Source: Hungatella sp. UBA4396
GTDB lineage: Bacteria; Bacillota; Clostridia; Lachnospirales; Lachnospiraceae
Assembly: GCA_002389905.1 (NCBI GenBank)
Contig: DGRE01000022.1
Location: forward strand, 62,001 to 126,000
DNA: 64,000 nt
Direction of reading: 5' to 3'
The stretch's first letter is position 1. Each line of letters opens with the position of its first letter. This document shows, piece by piece, positions 49,779-59,000 of the stretch. The notes below the pieces were generated by a model, which was not told the origin of the DNA, ran no database searches, and saw nothing but the letters and a program-made list of their open reading frames with translations. A program made the position numbers and the translations under genes.

Positions 49779-49803
49779 GAGCCGCCAAAGAATCAGGCGG
49801 CTC
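49779..49803 (-). promoter_or_regulatory. Stem-loop after the binding protein gene
   Basis: GAGCCGCC / GGCGGCTC 8-bp GC-rich stem, not followed by a U-run. Typical mRNA-stabilising hairpin that raises binding protein levels over the permeases. Confidence 0.7.
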
Positions 49804-49831
49804 ATATAAGTGATGTTTATGAAGGGCTGAA

Positions 49832-51199
49832 TCAGCCTTCCAGAGTTTCTGTAACGCCTTTAATCAGTTCCTGAGCAGCCTGTGCAGAATCGATTTCACC
49901 AGCGCTTAACTTGCCGAATACCTTGTAGTAAACACCGTCAGGGTTGGCCTTTAAGTCGTTGTGCTCGAACTTGGTGTCAAGAACGAATTTGCTGTAATTC
50001 ATAACCTTTGTGTTTGCTTCGATGGTGAGAGGATCGCCAAGGTTATTTTCTTCCAGAATCTTTAAACCTGCTGTAGAACAAGGAATACCTCTTTCTGTAG
50101 AGGAAATCTTAACGCCTTCTTCTTCATTTAACAGGAAGTTGATCAGCATAGCTGCTTCCTTCGGATGCTTGGAACCGGCAGAAACTGCAAATCCCATGGA
50201 AATCTTGGTAAAGCCGCCGTTATAATCGCCCATCTTAACGAATTCGCCCACTGCAAATTCCTGTCCTGGCTTGTTAACGCTGCCTTCTAATGCGCTCTTG
50301 AACTTGGATGCAGCGGAATCCCACTCAAAGATGCCTGCATATTTACCGTCAATCCATTTTGCATTCTTATCGATAGAGTCAGCCATATCGCCATGAAGAG
50401 CTGCGACGGTAGGTGTGACATGCTTTTCTTCCAGACCGGTGATAAAATCCATACCGTCCTTGATCTCTTCCTCTGTATAATTTATCTTGCCGTCTTCTAC
50501 CCAGTTCTTACCGTACTTGGATTCCAGATAGTATACCATTAAAATGATACGGTCATACTCTCCAAGTGCCATTGGATACATATCAGGGTCTTTTGCTTCA
50601 AATGCTGCACCTGCTGCATAGAGAGAATCCAGGTCAGTAGGAATATCAACTCCAACCTCTTCAAATGCTGTCTTGTTCCAGTAGAACACACGTCCTGTCA
50701 AAGCAATAGGCACTGCCATCAGCTTTCCGTCTTCCTTGCAAAGCTCAAGGCTCTCCGGTGTAAACTGAGTTAAATCCAGAGCATCGGAGTAGTCCTCCAG
50801 GTTTGCAAAAGAAGTTCCGCCCTTGCTGTAGGATTCGATCCAGTTCCAGTTGATCTGCATGACATCAGCGCTGTTGCCGCCTAAGATATTTAAGGACTGC
50901 TTCTCTTCCCAGCCTGTCCATGCGCCATACTCAGGAGTTACTTTTATGTTAGGATACTTTTCCTCAAACGCTTTAATTGCTTCCTCTGTTGCGGCATGTC
51001 TGGAATCTCCGCCCCACCAGGAAAATGTCAGCTCCACCGGTTCTCCGGAAGCAGCCGTCTCTCCTGCTGCTGCAGTTGTTCCGTCAGATGCTGCTGCAGT
51101 TGTCTGGCTGGTGCTGCCTCCGCCGCCGCCACATGCAGTCAAAGACATTGCCATAACAGCCGCCAAGCTCATAGCTGTCCACTGTTTGATTTTTCTCAT
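49832..51199 (-). CDS. Carbohydrate-binding lipoprotein (SBP family 1)
   Basis: A 455-residue lipoprotein: signal peptide with lipobox SLTACGG (Cys about 23), a Gly/Ser/Thr/Ala-rich linker, then an extracellular sugar-binding fold (LTFSWWGGDSRHAATEEAIK, FEEKYPNIKV, MQINWNWIESYSK). In context with GH28 and GH105 genes it should capture pectin-derived oligosaccharides. First gene of the operon; the promoter carries a GTAAGCGCTTAC operator, and AraC is divergent 225 nt away. Confidence 0.93.
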   Translation of the reverse strand: MRKIKQWTAMSLAAVMAMSLTACGGGGGSTSQTTAAASDGTTAAAGETAASGEPVELTFSWWGGDSRHAATEEAIKAFEEKYPNIKVTPEYGAWTGWEEKQSLNILGGNSADVMQINWNWIESYSKGGTSFANLEDYSDALDLTQFTPESLELCKEDGKLMAVPIALTGRVFYWNKTAFEEVGVDIPTDLDSLYAAGAAFEAKDPDMYPMALGEYDRIILMVYYLESKYGKNWVEDGKINYTEEEIKDGMDFITGLEEKHVTPTVAALHGDMADSIDKNAKWIDGKYAGIFEWDSAASKFKSALEGSVNKPGQEFAVGEFVKMGDYNGGFTKISMGFAVSAGSKHPKEAAMLINFLLNEEEGVKISSTERGIPCSTAGLKILEENNLGDPLTIEANTKVMNYSKFVLDTKFEHNDLKANPDGVYYKVFGKLSAGEIDSAQAAQELIKGVTETLEG

Positions 51200-51286
51200 T
51201 TCTCTCTCTCCTTTTTTCTTTTACCCATTTTGGGATTTTTTAAAGCAGGTATCAGCATTTATGTTTCTTCATGCTCCGCCTTCTGC

Positions 51287-51320
51287 GTAAGCGCTTACAC
51301 CACGCTTTTCATTTATTATA
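51287..51320 (-). promoter_or_regulatory. Promoter -10 and LacI/CcpA operator of the pectin importer
   Basis: A TATAAT box (minus strand, 51320-51315) is followed by the perfect palindrome GTAAGCGCTTAC (51287-51298) at about +10 to +21. On the minus strand TGTAAGCGCTTACG matches the cre consensus in all but the last base. The -35 is weak, consistent with activation by the divergent AraC protein. Confidence 0.78.
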
Positions 51321-51424
51321 ACATCAATATTTATATAATTCATTTCAAATACAGCACAAAACATTGCAAATATTGACCTCATATGTTATTATTTTTATAT
51401 CAACAGATAAGGAGATTGAGATTT

Positions 51425-52294
51425 ATGAAAGTACTTACCTCATATTCCGAAGGCATTGAGCAGTGTATGAACTCCCGGTCTTTCTCAATTGTCCATCCGC
51501 ACAAACAAACAGGAGTGGCAGGCAAGCACAGTCACTGCTGCTATGAGTTTTATTTTTCTCCGGGGGGAGGAAGCACCTTTCTCATAGGGGATAAAAATTA
51601 CCGGGTGAAGCCGGGAGACTTATTTATGATCAACCAGAATGAAAAGCATCAGGCCATTCAAACAGATTCTTCTATTTCCCAGGAAATACTGACCATCTTC
51701 ATTGATCCCTCTTATCTGGAAAGCATTTCTACGGAGCAGACGGATCTCACTTACTGCTTCACCCACCGGACCAGACAGTTTTCCCACCGCCTGTCCTTGA
51801 CTCCGGACCAGCAGCGCAGATTCACCTATTATCTCACCAGGCTTGGGACAGAAGGAGGCTTTGGGCAGGATGTGGAGGACCGCTCCGTCTTTTCCCAGCT
51901 TATGCTGTTCCTCACAAAATTGGCTGCCGATGCGGCTTCCGGGGAAGAACTTGGAAAGCACAGGCCCTATTCCAACACAAAGGTGTCGGATATCATTACC
52001 TATATTCATTACAACATTGACTCTCAGTTAAGCATTGGGGAAATAGCCTCTCATTTTTATTTGAGCACCTCCTACCTTTGCAGGCTGTTTAAAAGGGACA
52101 CCGGCACCACTGTCAATTCCTATATCACCTCCCGCCGGATTGAGCTGGCACAGACTCTTTTATCAGGCGGATACAGCGTCAATGAAGTTTACAGCATGTG
52201 CGGCTTTAATGATTACAGCAACTTTTTCAAGGCTTTTACGAAAAAGGTGGGAATCTCTCCCAGAAAATATGTACAGAGCAGTTTGAGTGGATAA
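51425..52294 (+). CDS. AraC-family regulator
   Basis: A 289-residue regulator. The N-terminal cupin (residues 15-90, GKHSHCCYEFYFSPGG, YRVKPGDLFMINQNEKHQ) binds sugar ligands; the C-terminal double HTH spans about 190-285 (SIGEIASHFYLSTSYLCRLF, RRIELAQTLL, FNDYSNFFKAFTKKVGISP). ATG 51425 follows AAGGAG; the frame begins at 51383 without a signal. Divergent from the pectin importer operon, which it most likely activates. Confidence 0.92.
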   Translation: MKVLTSYSEGIEQCMNSRSFSIVHPHKQTGVAGKHSHCCYEFYFSPGGGSTFLIGDKNYRVKPGDLFMINQNEKHQAIQTDSSISQEILTIFIDPSYLESISTEQTDLTYCFTHRTRQFSHRLSLTPDQQRRFTYYLTRLGTEGGFGQDVEDRSVFSQLMLFLTKLAADAASGEELGKHRPYSNTKVSDIITYIHYNIDSQLSIGEIASHFYLSTSYLCRLFKRDTGTTVNSYITSRRIELAQTLLSGGYSVNEVYSMCGFNDYSNFFKAFTKKVGISPRKYVQSSLSG

Positions 52295-52300
52295 AGCTTT

Positions 52301-52343
52301 GGGGATTGGAATGCCTTTTGGCAGCATTCCAATCCCCTTTTTT
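52301..52343. terminator. Bidirectional terminator between AraC and GH105
   Basis: GGGGATTGGAATGC (52301-52314) pairs with GCATTCCAATCCCC (52324-52337), then TTTTTT; 14-bp perfect stem. Confidence 0.95.
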
Positions 52344-53479
52344 CATCCTTTATATTCCCAGCCGGTCCTTCTCATTTCCGTGTAGGCAAGAAGGAAGGGG
52401 CCTACCCCTTTGGCATCGTCCTTTACAATGGGCTCTGACATGTAGTACTCATAAGTCCCGTCTCTCCGGTCTTTTCCTCCAAGTCCGGCCACCAGACAGA
52501 TTCCGTCAAGGCTCATATTTCCTTCTTCCAGACTGAGGTATTTACGGCAGATTCCCTCAAAGGCTTTTTTTCCATAGGCTTCATAAGACTGATCCAGATA
52601 ACCAAGACGCACTCCTTTTAAGATGGCATAGGAGAAAATGGCGCTTCCGCTGGTCTCCAGATAATTTCTGTCCATACCGCCTAAGTTGACCACCTGATAC
52701 CACATGCCGCTTTCATCCTGGTATTTGATCATGGAATCGATTAAGTCCTTAAAGGCTTCCTCCATTCTCTTTAAAGGCTCCTGATCCTCTTTCCCTGCCT
52801 TGTCCATGGTGTCCAATAAAGCCATGGAGTACCAGCCTAAGGCTCTCAGCCAGAAATTCTGGGACAGGCCCGTCACCTTGTCGCACCAGAACATTTCCCT
52901 GGAGGAATCGTAGGCGTGGTAATAAAGTCCTGTTTCAGAATCCCGCATGTGCGTTACCACACTATCAAACTGACTGTATATGTCAGGGCAGTTTTTCCTG
53001 TTATGGAACCGGGCTTCATATTCCATGTAAAAGGGCTGGCACATGTAAAGCCCGTCAAGCCATACCTGATTGGGATATATATTTTTATGCCAAAAGTTTC
53101 CTTCTTTGGTTGTGGGCATTTTTTCAATCTGGCTGTAGACCAGGTCAATAGCCTTCCGGTATTTTTCTTTTCCTGTCAGGTCGTAAAGTTCAAACAGGGT
53201 CTTTCCTGCATTGACGTTGTCGATGTTCAGTTCATCCACATCATAGCCGTCAATGGTACCGTCCTCTCTCACCCGGAAATCAATAAATGTGTCGGCAAAT
53301 TCCAGATATTTTAAGTCCTGGGTTATGGCGTACATCTCCAGAATGGCCTTGATCATACAGCCGTCAATGTAATTCCAGCCCGCCTTTTCTCCCTGAAGAA
53401 TCTTCTCAATGTTCCATACCGGACGGTCCGGTGTGCTCTTTTCCATCAGTTCATTGATATACCTTTCAATTACATCCAT
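52343..53479 (-). CDS. GH105/GH88 unsaturated rhamnogalacturonyl hydrolase
   Basis: A 378-residue (alpha/alpha)6-barrel enzyme like YteR/YesR that removes unsaturated galacturonate from rhamnogalacturonan or pectin lyase products. The catalytic Asp pair is expected in DELNIDNVNAGKTLF (about residue 90) and YPNQVWLDGLYMC (about 145); further family blocks are SQNFWLRALGWYSMAL and YLETSGSAIFSYAILKG. No signal peptide, so intracellular. Stands alone, convergent with araC. No SD better than GAGGAGAGG upstream of ATG 53479. Confidence 0.94.
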   Translation of the reverse strand: MDVIERYINELMEKSTPDRPVWNIEKILQGEKAGWNYIDGCMIKAILEMYAITQDLKYLEFADTFIDFRVREDGTIDGYDVDELNIDNVNAGKTLFELYDLTGKEKYRKAIDLVYSQIEKMPTTKEGNFWHKNIYPNQVWLDGLYMCQPFYMEYEARFHNRKNCPDIYSQFDSVVTHMRDSETGLYYHAYDSSREMFWCDKVTGLSQNFWLRALGWYSMALLDTMDKAGKEDQEPLKRMEEAFKDLIDSMIKYQDESGMWYQVVNLGGMDRNYLETSGSAIFSYAILKGVRLGYLDQSYEAYGKKAFEGICRKYLSLEEGNMSLDGICLVAGLGGKDRRDGTYEYYMSEPIVKDDAKGVGPFLLAYTEMRRTGWEYKG

Positions 53480-53622
53480 TTGTTTTCCTCTCCTCGCTTT
53501 TATCTTTACAGACTGCTATCAGCATAACCGGAAATGGGTTTATTGTCAAATCCTCTTGAAATTTCTCCATAAAAGGGGATTGATTTCTTCTTTTTCAGAA
53601 ACCAGCTATTTTCAGAAATGAC

Positions 53623-53651
53623 TTGAATTTGGAACAGAAATTGATTATAAT
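53623..53651 (+). promoter_or_regulatory. Promoter of the antisense RNA
   Basis: TTGAAT (53623-53628), 17 nt, TATAAT (53646-53651), pointing toward the toxin gene; start near 53658. Confidence 0.75.
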
Positions 53652-53657
53652 AGAAAT

Positions 53658-53765
53658 ATAAAAGAAAGCACCCACTCCAAATGTGGAGGCTCCCAGAATA
53701 ATACTTAAATGTCCTTATGGACACCGCTCATCCTGTGGCCGACAGGGTGAGCATTTTATTTCTTC
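53658..53765 (+). ncRNA. Candidate antisense antitoxin RNA (type I TA)
   Basis: A roughly 100-nt transcript runs from the promoter at 53623-53651 to the hairpin GCTCATCCTGT / ACAGGGTGAGC (53726-53752) followed by ATTTTATTTC. It contains a CTCCA-AATG-TGGAG stem and a GTCC-TTAT-GGAC stem. It is complementary to the 3' UTR and last codons of the toxin mRNA, the arrangement of TxpA/RatA and related systems. Starts and ends are inferred from signals only. Confidence 0.65.
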
Positions 53766-53872
53766 TTGTTTCTCTTATCGAGAAAGGCAAGAAACGCTAC
53801 AATCAAGCCGCCAAAGGATATCAGCAAAGCTAATATCCCGATAAAAATCGTAATGACTTCATATGCTGTCGT
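53756..53872 (-). pseudogene. Holin-like type I toxin with ACG in place of ATG
   Basis: A 38-codon ORF TAYEVITIFIGILALLISFG...AFLAFLDKRNKKK after the first codon: one membrane helix and a basic tail, as in the putative holin-like toxin family of Firmicutes. A promoter TTGCAG - 17 nt - TAGAAT (53919-53891, minus) and SD AGGAAAG are well placed, but the codon at the expected start is ACG; no ATG, GTG or TTG exists between the last upstream stop and the helix. Either the start was lost by one T-to-C change or ACG is used at low efficiency. Confidence 0.65.
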
Positions 53873-53890
53873 GAGTGCTTTCCTGATTTT

Positions 53891-53919
53891 ATTCTACTAC
53901 AGGAACTGGTGTTCTGCAA
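53891..53919 (-). promoter_or_regulatory. Promoter of the holin-like toxin
   Basis: Minus strand TTGCAG (53919-53914), 17 nt, TAGAAT (53896-53891); start near 53884, right at the SD. Confidence 0.65.
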
Positions 53920-54036
53920 TCTTATTTTTATAAAATCACCGGCTTGATAACACTTTTACCAGTCGGGCTGGTTTCATTTTTTCAGATGACTAATCCACCT
54001 GAACAACACCTCCCACACGAAAGGGTAAAAAATACC

Positions 54037-54873
54037 ATGAAACAATTTACACTGGAAATTTTAATTACAGAGAAACAGGCCGGGCAAAAAAAGCTGACTC
54101 CTCCCGCCTCTTTAACTGCCTACCTTCTGGATTCCATCTCCGTAGCCCCTGACCGCCTTCGCCCGGCAGTGGTCATCTGTCCGGGCGGCGGCTACGGCCG
54201 CTTGTCAGACCGGGAAGGAGAGCCTGTTGCCGCTCAATTTCTATCCATGGGCTGCCACGTTTTCATCCTCCGCTACAGCATAGCGCCTGATTGCTTCCCT
54301 TACCCTCAGATGGAACTGGCTTCCGCCATGTCCCATATCCGGTCCCACGCTCTGGAATGGCAGATCGATCCCGGTAAAATCATTGTGGCCGGGTTCTCAG
54401 CCGGAGGCCATCTGGCATGCAGTCTGGGCGCATTCTGGAACCGGGAATTCCTTTACGGCCCCTTAAACCTAGACCCAAAATCCATTGGCCCGGACGGCAT
54501 GATTCTCTCCTATCCGGTCATTACCTCAGGGCCCCGCTGCCATGCCGGCTCCTTTCAAAACCTGCTGGGAGAAAAAGCAGGGGATGATGCCCTTCGCCAC
54601 CTTGTTTCCCTGGAGCATCAAGTGGGATCACACACACCCAAGACCTTTTTATGGCACACCTCTACCGATGATTCTGTCCCCGTAAAAAACAGCCTTCTTC
54701 TGGCAGACGCATTAACAAGCCATGGAGTCAACATAGAAATGCACATCTATCCCACCGGCTGCCACGGCCTGTCCCTGGCGACCAGAGAGGTTTCCGGAGA
54801 AGACGGACGGTATATAGAGCCTCAGTGCCAGAACTGGATTTCCCTGGCAAAAACATGGCTGGAATGCTTCTGA
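54037..54873 (+). CDS. Alpha/beta-hydrolase esterase (acetylesterase-like)
   Basis: A 278-residue serine esterase. The oxyanion region is VVICPGGGYGRLSDREG, the nucleophile Ser lies in IVAGFSAGGHLACSLG (GxSxG), the acid is in HTSTDDSVPV and the His in YPTGCHGLSLA. Close in style to BD-FAE/acetyl-xylan esterases that deacetylate plant polysaccharide fragments; near pectin genes, removal of acetyl groups from imported oligosaccharides is plausible. No signal peptide. ATG 54037 chosen (AAAGGG upstream, 12 nt); the frame runs upstream to 53944 through unlikely sequence. Confidence 0.85.
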   Translation: MKQFTLEILITEKQAGQKKLTPPASLTAYLLDSISVAPDRLRPAVVICPGGGYGRLSDREGEPVAAQFLSMGCHVFILRYSIAPDCFPYPQMELASAMSHIRSHALEWQIDPGKIIVAGFSAGGHLACSLGAFWNREFLYGPLNLDPKSIGPDGMILSYPVITSGPRCHAGSFQNLLGEKAGDDALRHLVSLEHQVGSHTPKTFLWHTSTDDSVPVKNSLLLADALTSHGVNIEMHIYPTGCHGLSLATREVSGEDGRYIEPQCQNWISLAKTWLECF

Positions 54874-54905
54874 ATATCATCCAAAAACGTCCATACACAA
54901 TACAA

Positions 54906-54955
54906 AAAAAGCGTAACACTCAGAAGACCAAAGTCTCCCGTGTGTTACGCTTTTT
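54906..54955. terminator. Bidirectional terminator between esterase and pfkA
   Basis: AAAAAGCGTAACAC (54906-54919) pairs perfectly with GTGTTACGCTTTTT (54942-54955). Confidence 0.92.
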
Positions 54956-54997
54956 CTGAAATTTATTATAACATCAATCCATATACACCCAAACAGC

Positions 54998-55972
54998 CTA
55001 CCGCACAAGCATCTTGCAAATCCTGAACTGGTCGTCAGGGATGTCCTTGGTCATGCTAAGAGCCTCCTGGATATCAAAGTCAACGTATTCCCCATTCTTA
55101 TATCCTACCACACGGTTGCTCTTGCCTTCGCAAAGAAGCTCTGCGGCCCTTGCGCCCATAATGGAAGCATAGACACGGTCCTTGCAGGTAGGCGCTCCGC
55201 CTCTCTGCATGTGGCCCAGGATAGTAGCTCTGGTTTCAATACCTGTAGCAGCCTCAACCCTCTTTGCCATGGAAGTGGAATGTCCGATTCCTTCGGCATT
55301 GATGATGATGTGATGCTTCTTTCCCCTCTTCCGGTTTTCAATGATCCGGTTAATAAGGGCCTGCTCGTCACCGTCATACCTCTCCGGCAGAAGAATATCC
55401 TCCGCACCGTTTGCAAAGCCGCACCAAAGGGCAATATAGCCTGCGTTGCGCCCCATTACCTCGATAATGCTGCAGCGCTCATGGGAGGTTGATGTATCCC
55501 GCACCCGGTCAATGGCTTCCATGGCCGTATTGACAGCCGTATCAAAGCCAATGGTATAATCAGTGCAGGCAATATCCAAATCAATGGTTCCGGGAAGTGC
55601 GATGGTATTGATTCCAAGAGCAGACAGCTTTCCGGCACCGCGGAAGGAACCGTCTCCTCCGATTACCACCATGCCGTCAATGTTGTGCTTCTTGCAGACC
55701 TCGGCACCCTTTTTCTGGCCTTCCACAGTGGTAAACTCCTGGCATCTGGCCGTATAAAGAATGGTTCCGCCTCTGTGGATGATATCGGATACACTTCTGC
55801 TGTTCATATCCACAATCTCTTCCTGCAGAAGACCTGCATATCCCCTCATAACTCCCTTAACTTCCAGGCCCTTGTGGATTGCAGTCCTGACAACAGCACG
55901 GATTGCAGCGTTCATGCCCGGAGCATCGCCGCCGCTGGTTAATATGCCGATCGTCTTTACATGTTTTGCCAT
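54998..55972 (-). CDS. pfkA: ATP-dependent 6-phosphofructokinase
   Basis: A 324-residue glycolytic enzyme. The ATP loop is TIGILTSGGDAPGMN; VVIGGDGSFRGA has the Gly (not Asp) that marks ATP over pyrophosphate use; LPGTIDLDIACTDYTIGFDT carries the catalytic Asp (TID) with Leu where many PfkA have Asn; VEVMGR-type site IIEVMGRNAGYIAL and GHMQRGGAP follow. ATG 55972 is 7 nt after AGGAGG. Follows dnaE by 65 nt, as in many Clostridia. Confidence 0.96.
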   Translation of the reverse strand: MAKHVKTIGILTSGGDAPGMNAAIRAVVRTAIHKGLEVKGVMRGYAGLLQEEIVDMNSRSVSDIIHRGGTILYTARCQEFTTVEGQKKGAEVCKKHNIDGMVVIGGDGSFRGAGKLSALGINTIALPGTIDLDIACTDYTIGFDTAVNTAMEAIDRVRDTSTSHERCSIIEVMGRNAGYIALWCGFANGAEDILLPERYDGDEQALINRIIENRKRGKKHHIIINAEGIGHSTSMAKRVEAATGIETRATILGHMQRGGAPTCKDRVYASIMGARAAELLCEGKSNRVVGYKNGEYVDFDIQEALSMTKDIPDDQFRICKMLVR

Positions 55973-56036
55973 AGTAGTTTCCTCCTGATTTATGGATATC
56001 AATATTGAGAGCTTCTTAGTACATACAGATGTTATT

Positions 56037-59000
56037 CTAATTCATTTTGCCAATCTTTTCAAGTTTTTTTTCTACGAGTTTGACATTCTTTTCACCAAGT
56101 TTCTTTGTCAAAGCATCCACAAGAGTTCCCGATGCATCCACATTCCGGTTGGAGGGAAGAACCTTTTTGGCCCTCTCTTTTTCCAGATAAATGATAACGC
56201 AGTCATGGCCTTCTGATTCCTTTAAGTCCTCAAAGATTTCCTTTTCCGCCGCCATATAAGCCTCTTTATCAGGAAACTTCAGCCAAAGCTCCTTGGGAAG
56301 AAGGGTAAACGGCACCACTCTCTCACAGATCAGCTTTCCAACCGGGTCCTCTCCAATGGAAGCCCTTCCCTGTATGAACACCTTGGAATCCTCCACAAAC
56401 AGCTCCCGTTTGCTTTCATAGTCCTTGGGAAATACGATTACCTCTACAGATCCTGCCAGATCCTCTAAGGTGATAAACGCCATCATCTTGTTATTTCTGG
56501 TAGTCTTCACCGTTTTTCCCGTAATCATGCCTCCAATAGTCACATAGGAGCCGTCGGCCACATTGGCCTTTTCCGTCTCCTCATCCACCAGAAAATCAAC
56601 GGAAACCGCAGTAATGTTATTTCTCCAGGTGGATTCATAAGCCTCCATGGGATGGCCGCTTAAATAGATTCCCAGAGTCTCCTTTTCAAAGGCCAGAAGG
56701 TCTTCCTTTAAAAATTCTCCCACATCGGGAAATGTCACCTGGAACCGGCTTTTTTCCTCATCCCCTGCAATATCAAACAAGGTTATCTGCCCTTCCATGG
56801 TGTTTTTCCGCTCCTTGCTCCTCTGCTCTAAAAGCTCAGGCGCAACTAAAAGCTTCTGCTTTCTGGTTCCCGGAAGAGTATCCAAAGCCCCTGATTTGAT
56901 GAAGTTTTCCAGAGTCCTTTTATTGACCTCTTTATTGCTCATCCGGTCAATAAAGTCCTCCAGATCGTGAAACATTCCGTTCTGCTCCCGCTCTGCCACA
57001 ATCAGCTCCACCACCGACCTTCCAACGCTCTTAATGGCAGAAAGGCCATACCGGATAAATTTGCCTGATACGGAAAACCCGCTTTCCCCTTCGTTGATAT
57101 CCGGAGGCAGGATGGAAATCCCCATCTGCTTGCAGCTTAAAATGTACTCTGAAACCTTTGACACATTGTCCATCACAGAGGTTAAAAGGGCCGCCATAAA
57201 CTCCTGGGGATAATAATATTTCAGATAAGCGGTCTGGTAGGAAACCACTGCATAAGCCGCCGCATGGGACTTATTAAAGGCGTATTTGGCAAAATCAATC
57301 ATCTCATCGTAGATGTGATTGGCTGTCTTTTCATCAATCCCATTGGAAACACAGCCTGCTACTCCTTCTTCCGGGTTTCCATAGACAAAGTTTTGACGCT
57401 CCTTTTCCATGACAGAAGTCTTTTTCTTTGACATGGCTCTGCGCACTAAATCGCTTCGGGCCATGGTATAGCCTGCCAGATCCCTTACGATCTGCATCAC
57501 CTGCTCCTGGTACACAATACAGCCGTGAGTAGGCTTTAAAATATGCTCTAACTGGGGGCAGTCATAGGTGATGGAGGTCCGGTCATTCTTCCCCCGCAAA
57601 TACTTGGGAATAAAGTCCATGGGACCGGGGCGGTAAAGGGAGATTCCCGCAATAATATCCTCCAGGCTTTCGGGCTTTAACTCCTTCATAAAGCTTTTCA
57701 TGCCTGAGCTTTCCAGCTGGAACACGCCGTCATCTCTTCCGGTTCCGACAGAATCCAGCACTGCCTTGTCATTGTAATCAATATTGTCCAGATCCAGAAC
57801 CAGGTTTCTGTTTTTCTCTATGGCTTTCACTGCATTCTGGATAACAGTCAGGGTACGAAGGCCCAGAAAGTCCATCTTTAAAAGCCCCAGCTCTTCCAGG
57901 GTAGTCATGGTAAACTGAGTGGTAATGGTTCCGTCTGCACCTTTTGAAAGGGGAACGTATTCATCCACGGAAGCCTGGCTGATGACCACTCCGGCAGCAT
58001 GCATGGAGGTATGCCTGGGAAGCCCCTCCAGACGCATGGACATGTCGATTAAGTACTTTACCTCGGGATCTTCATTGTAGGCATTTCGCAGGTCAGGGCT
58101 CTGTTTAAGCGCCTTTTCCAGGGTCATGCCAAGATCTCTTGGAATCATCTTTGCAATGGCGTCACAGCGGGCATAAGGCATGTCCAGCACCCTTCCCACA
58201 TCCCTCACCACACCCTTTGCAGCCAGAGTACCGAAGGTGACGATCTGAACCACCCGGTCCTTTCCGTATTTCTGGACCACATAGTCAATGACTTCCTGAC
58301 GCCGTTCAAAGCAGAAGTCAATATCAATATCAGGCATGGACACACGTTCCGGATTCAGGAAACGCTCAAACAGCAGGTTATAAGGAACGGGATCAATGTT
58401 AGTGATTCCCAGACAGTAAGAAACAAGGCTTCCTGCCGCAGACCCACGCCCCGGTCCAACAATAATGTCCTGGGATCTGGCATAGTGAATGAAATCCCAC
58501 ACAATGAGAAAATAGTCCACGTATCCCATGGTATGTATGACTTCCAGCTCATAATCCAGCCGTTTCTTTAACTCCTGATCCGCATCCGGATAATGATGTT
58601 CAAAGCCTTCCCGGCAAAGCTTGTTTAAATAAGACCAGGAATCATAGCCTTCCGGCACCTCATACTTGGGCAGCTTGGTCACGCCAAACTCAATCTCCAC
58701 ATTGCAGCGCTCTGCAATTTTATGCGTGTTGTCAATGGCCTCTGAGGCATAGGAGAAAAGCTTTCTCATCTCTTCCTCAGACTTACAGTAATACTGGCCG
58801 CCTTCATAGCGCATCCGGTTTTCATCGGTCACCTTTTTTCCGGTCTGGATGCAAAGCAGCAGATCGTGAGGCGTGGCATCCTCTGCAAAGGTATAGTGTA
58901 TATCATTGGTGGCCACCAGTTCAATTCCAGTCTCCCCGCTCATTCGGAGAAGGCCCTGGTTTACGGACTGCTGGGCCGGTATTCCGTGGTCCTGAAGCTC

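Noticed and set aside
54998..55972. Leu in place of Asn in the PfkA GTIDND motif
   Set aside because: Both catalytic Asp residues remain and this form seems usual in related Clostridia, so not counted as unusual.
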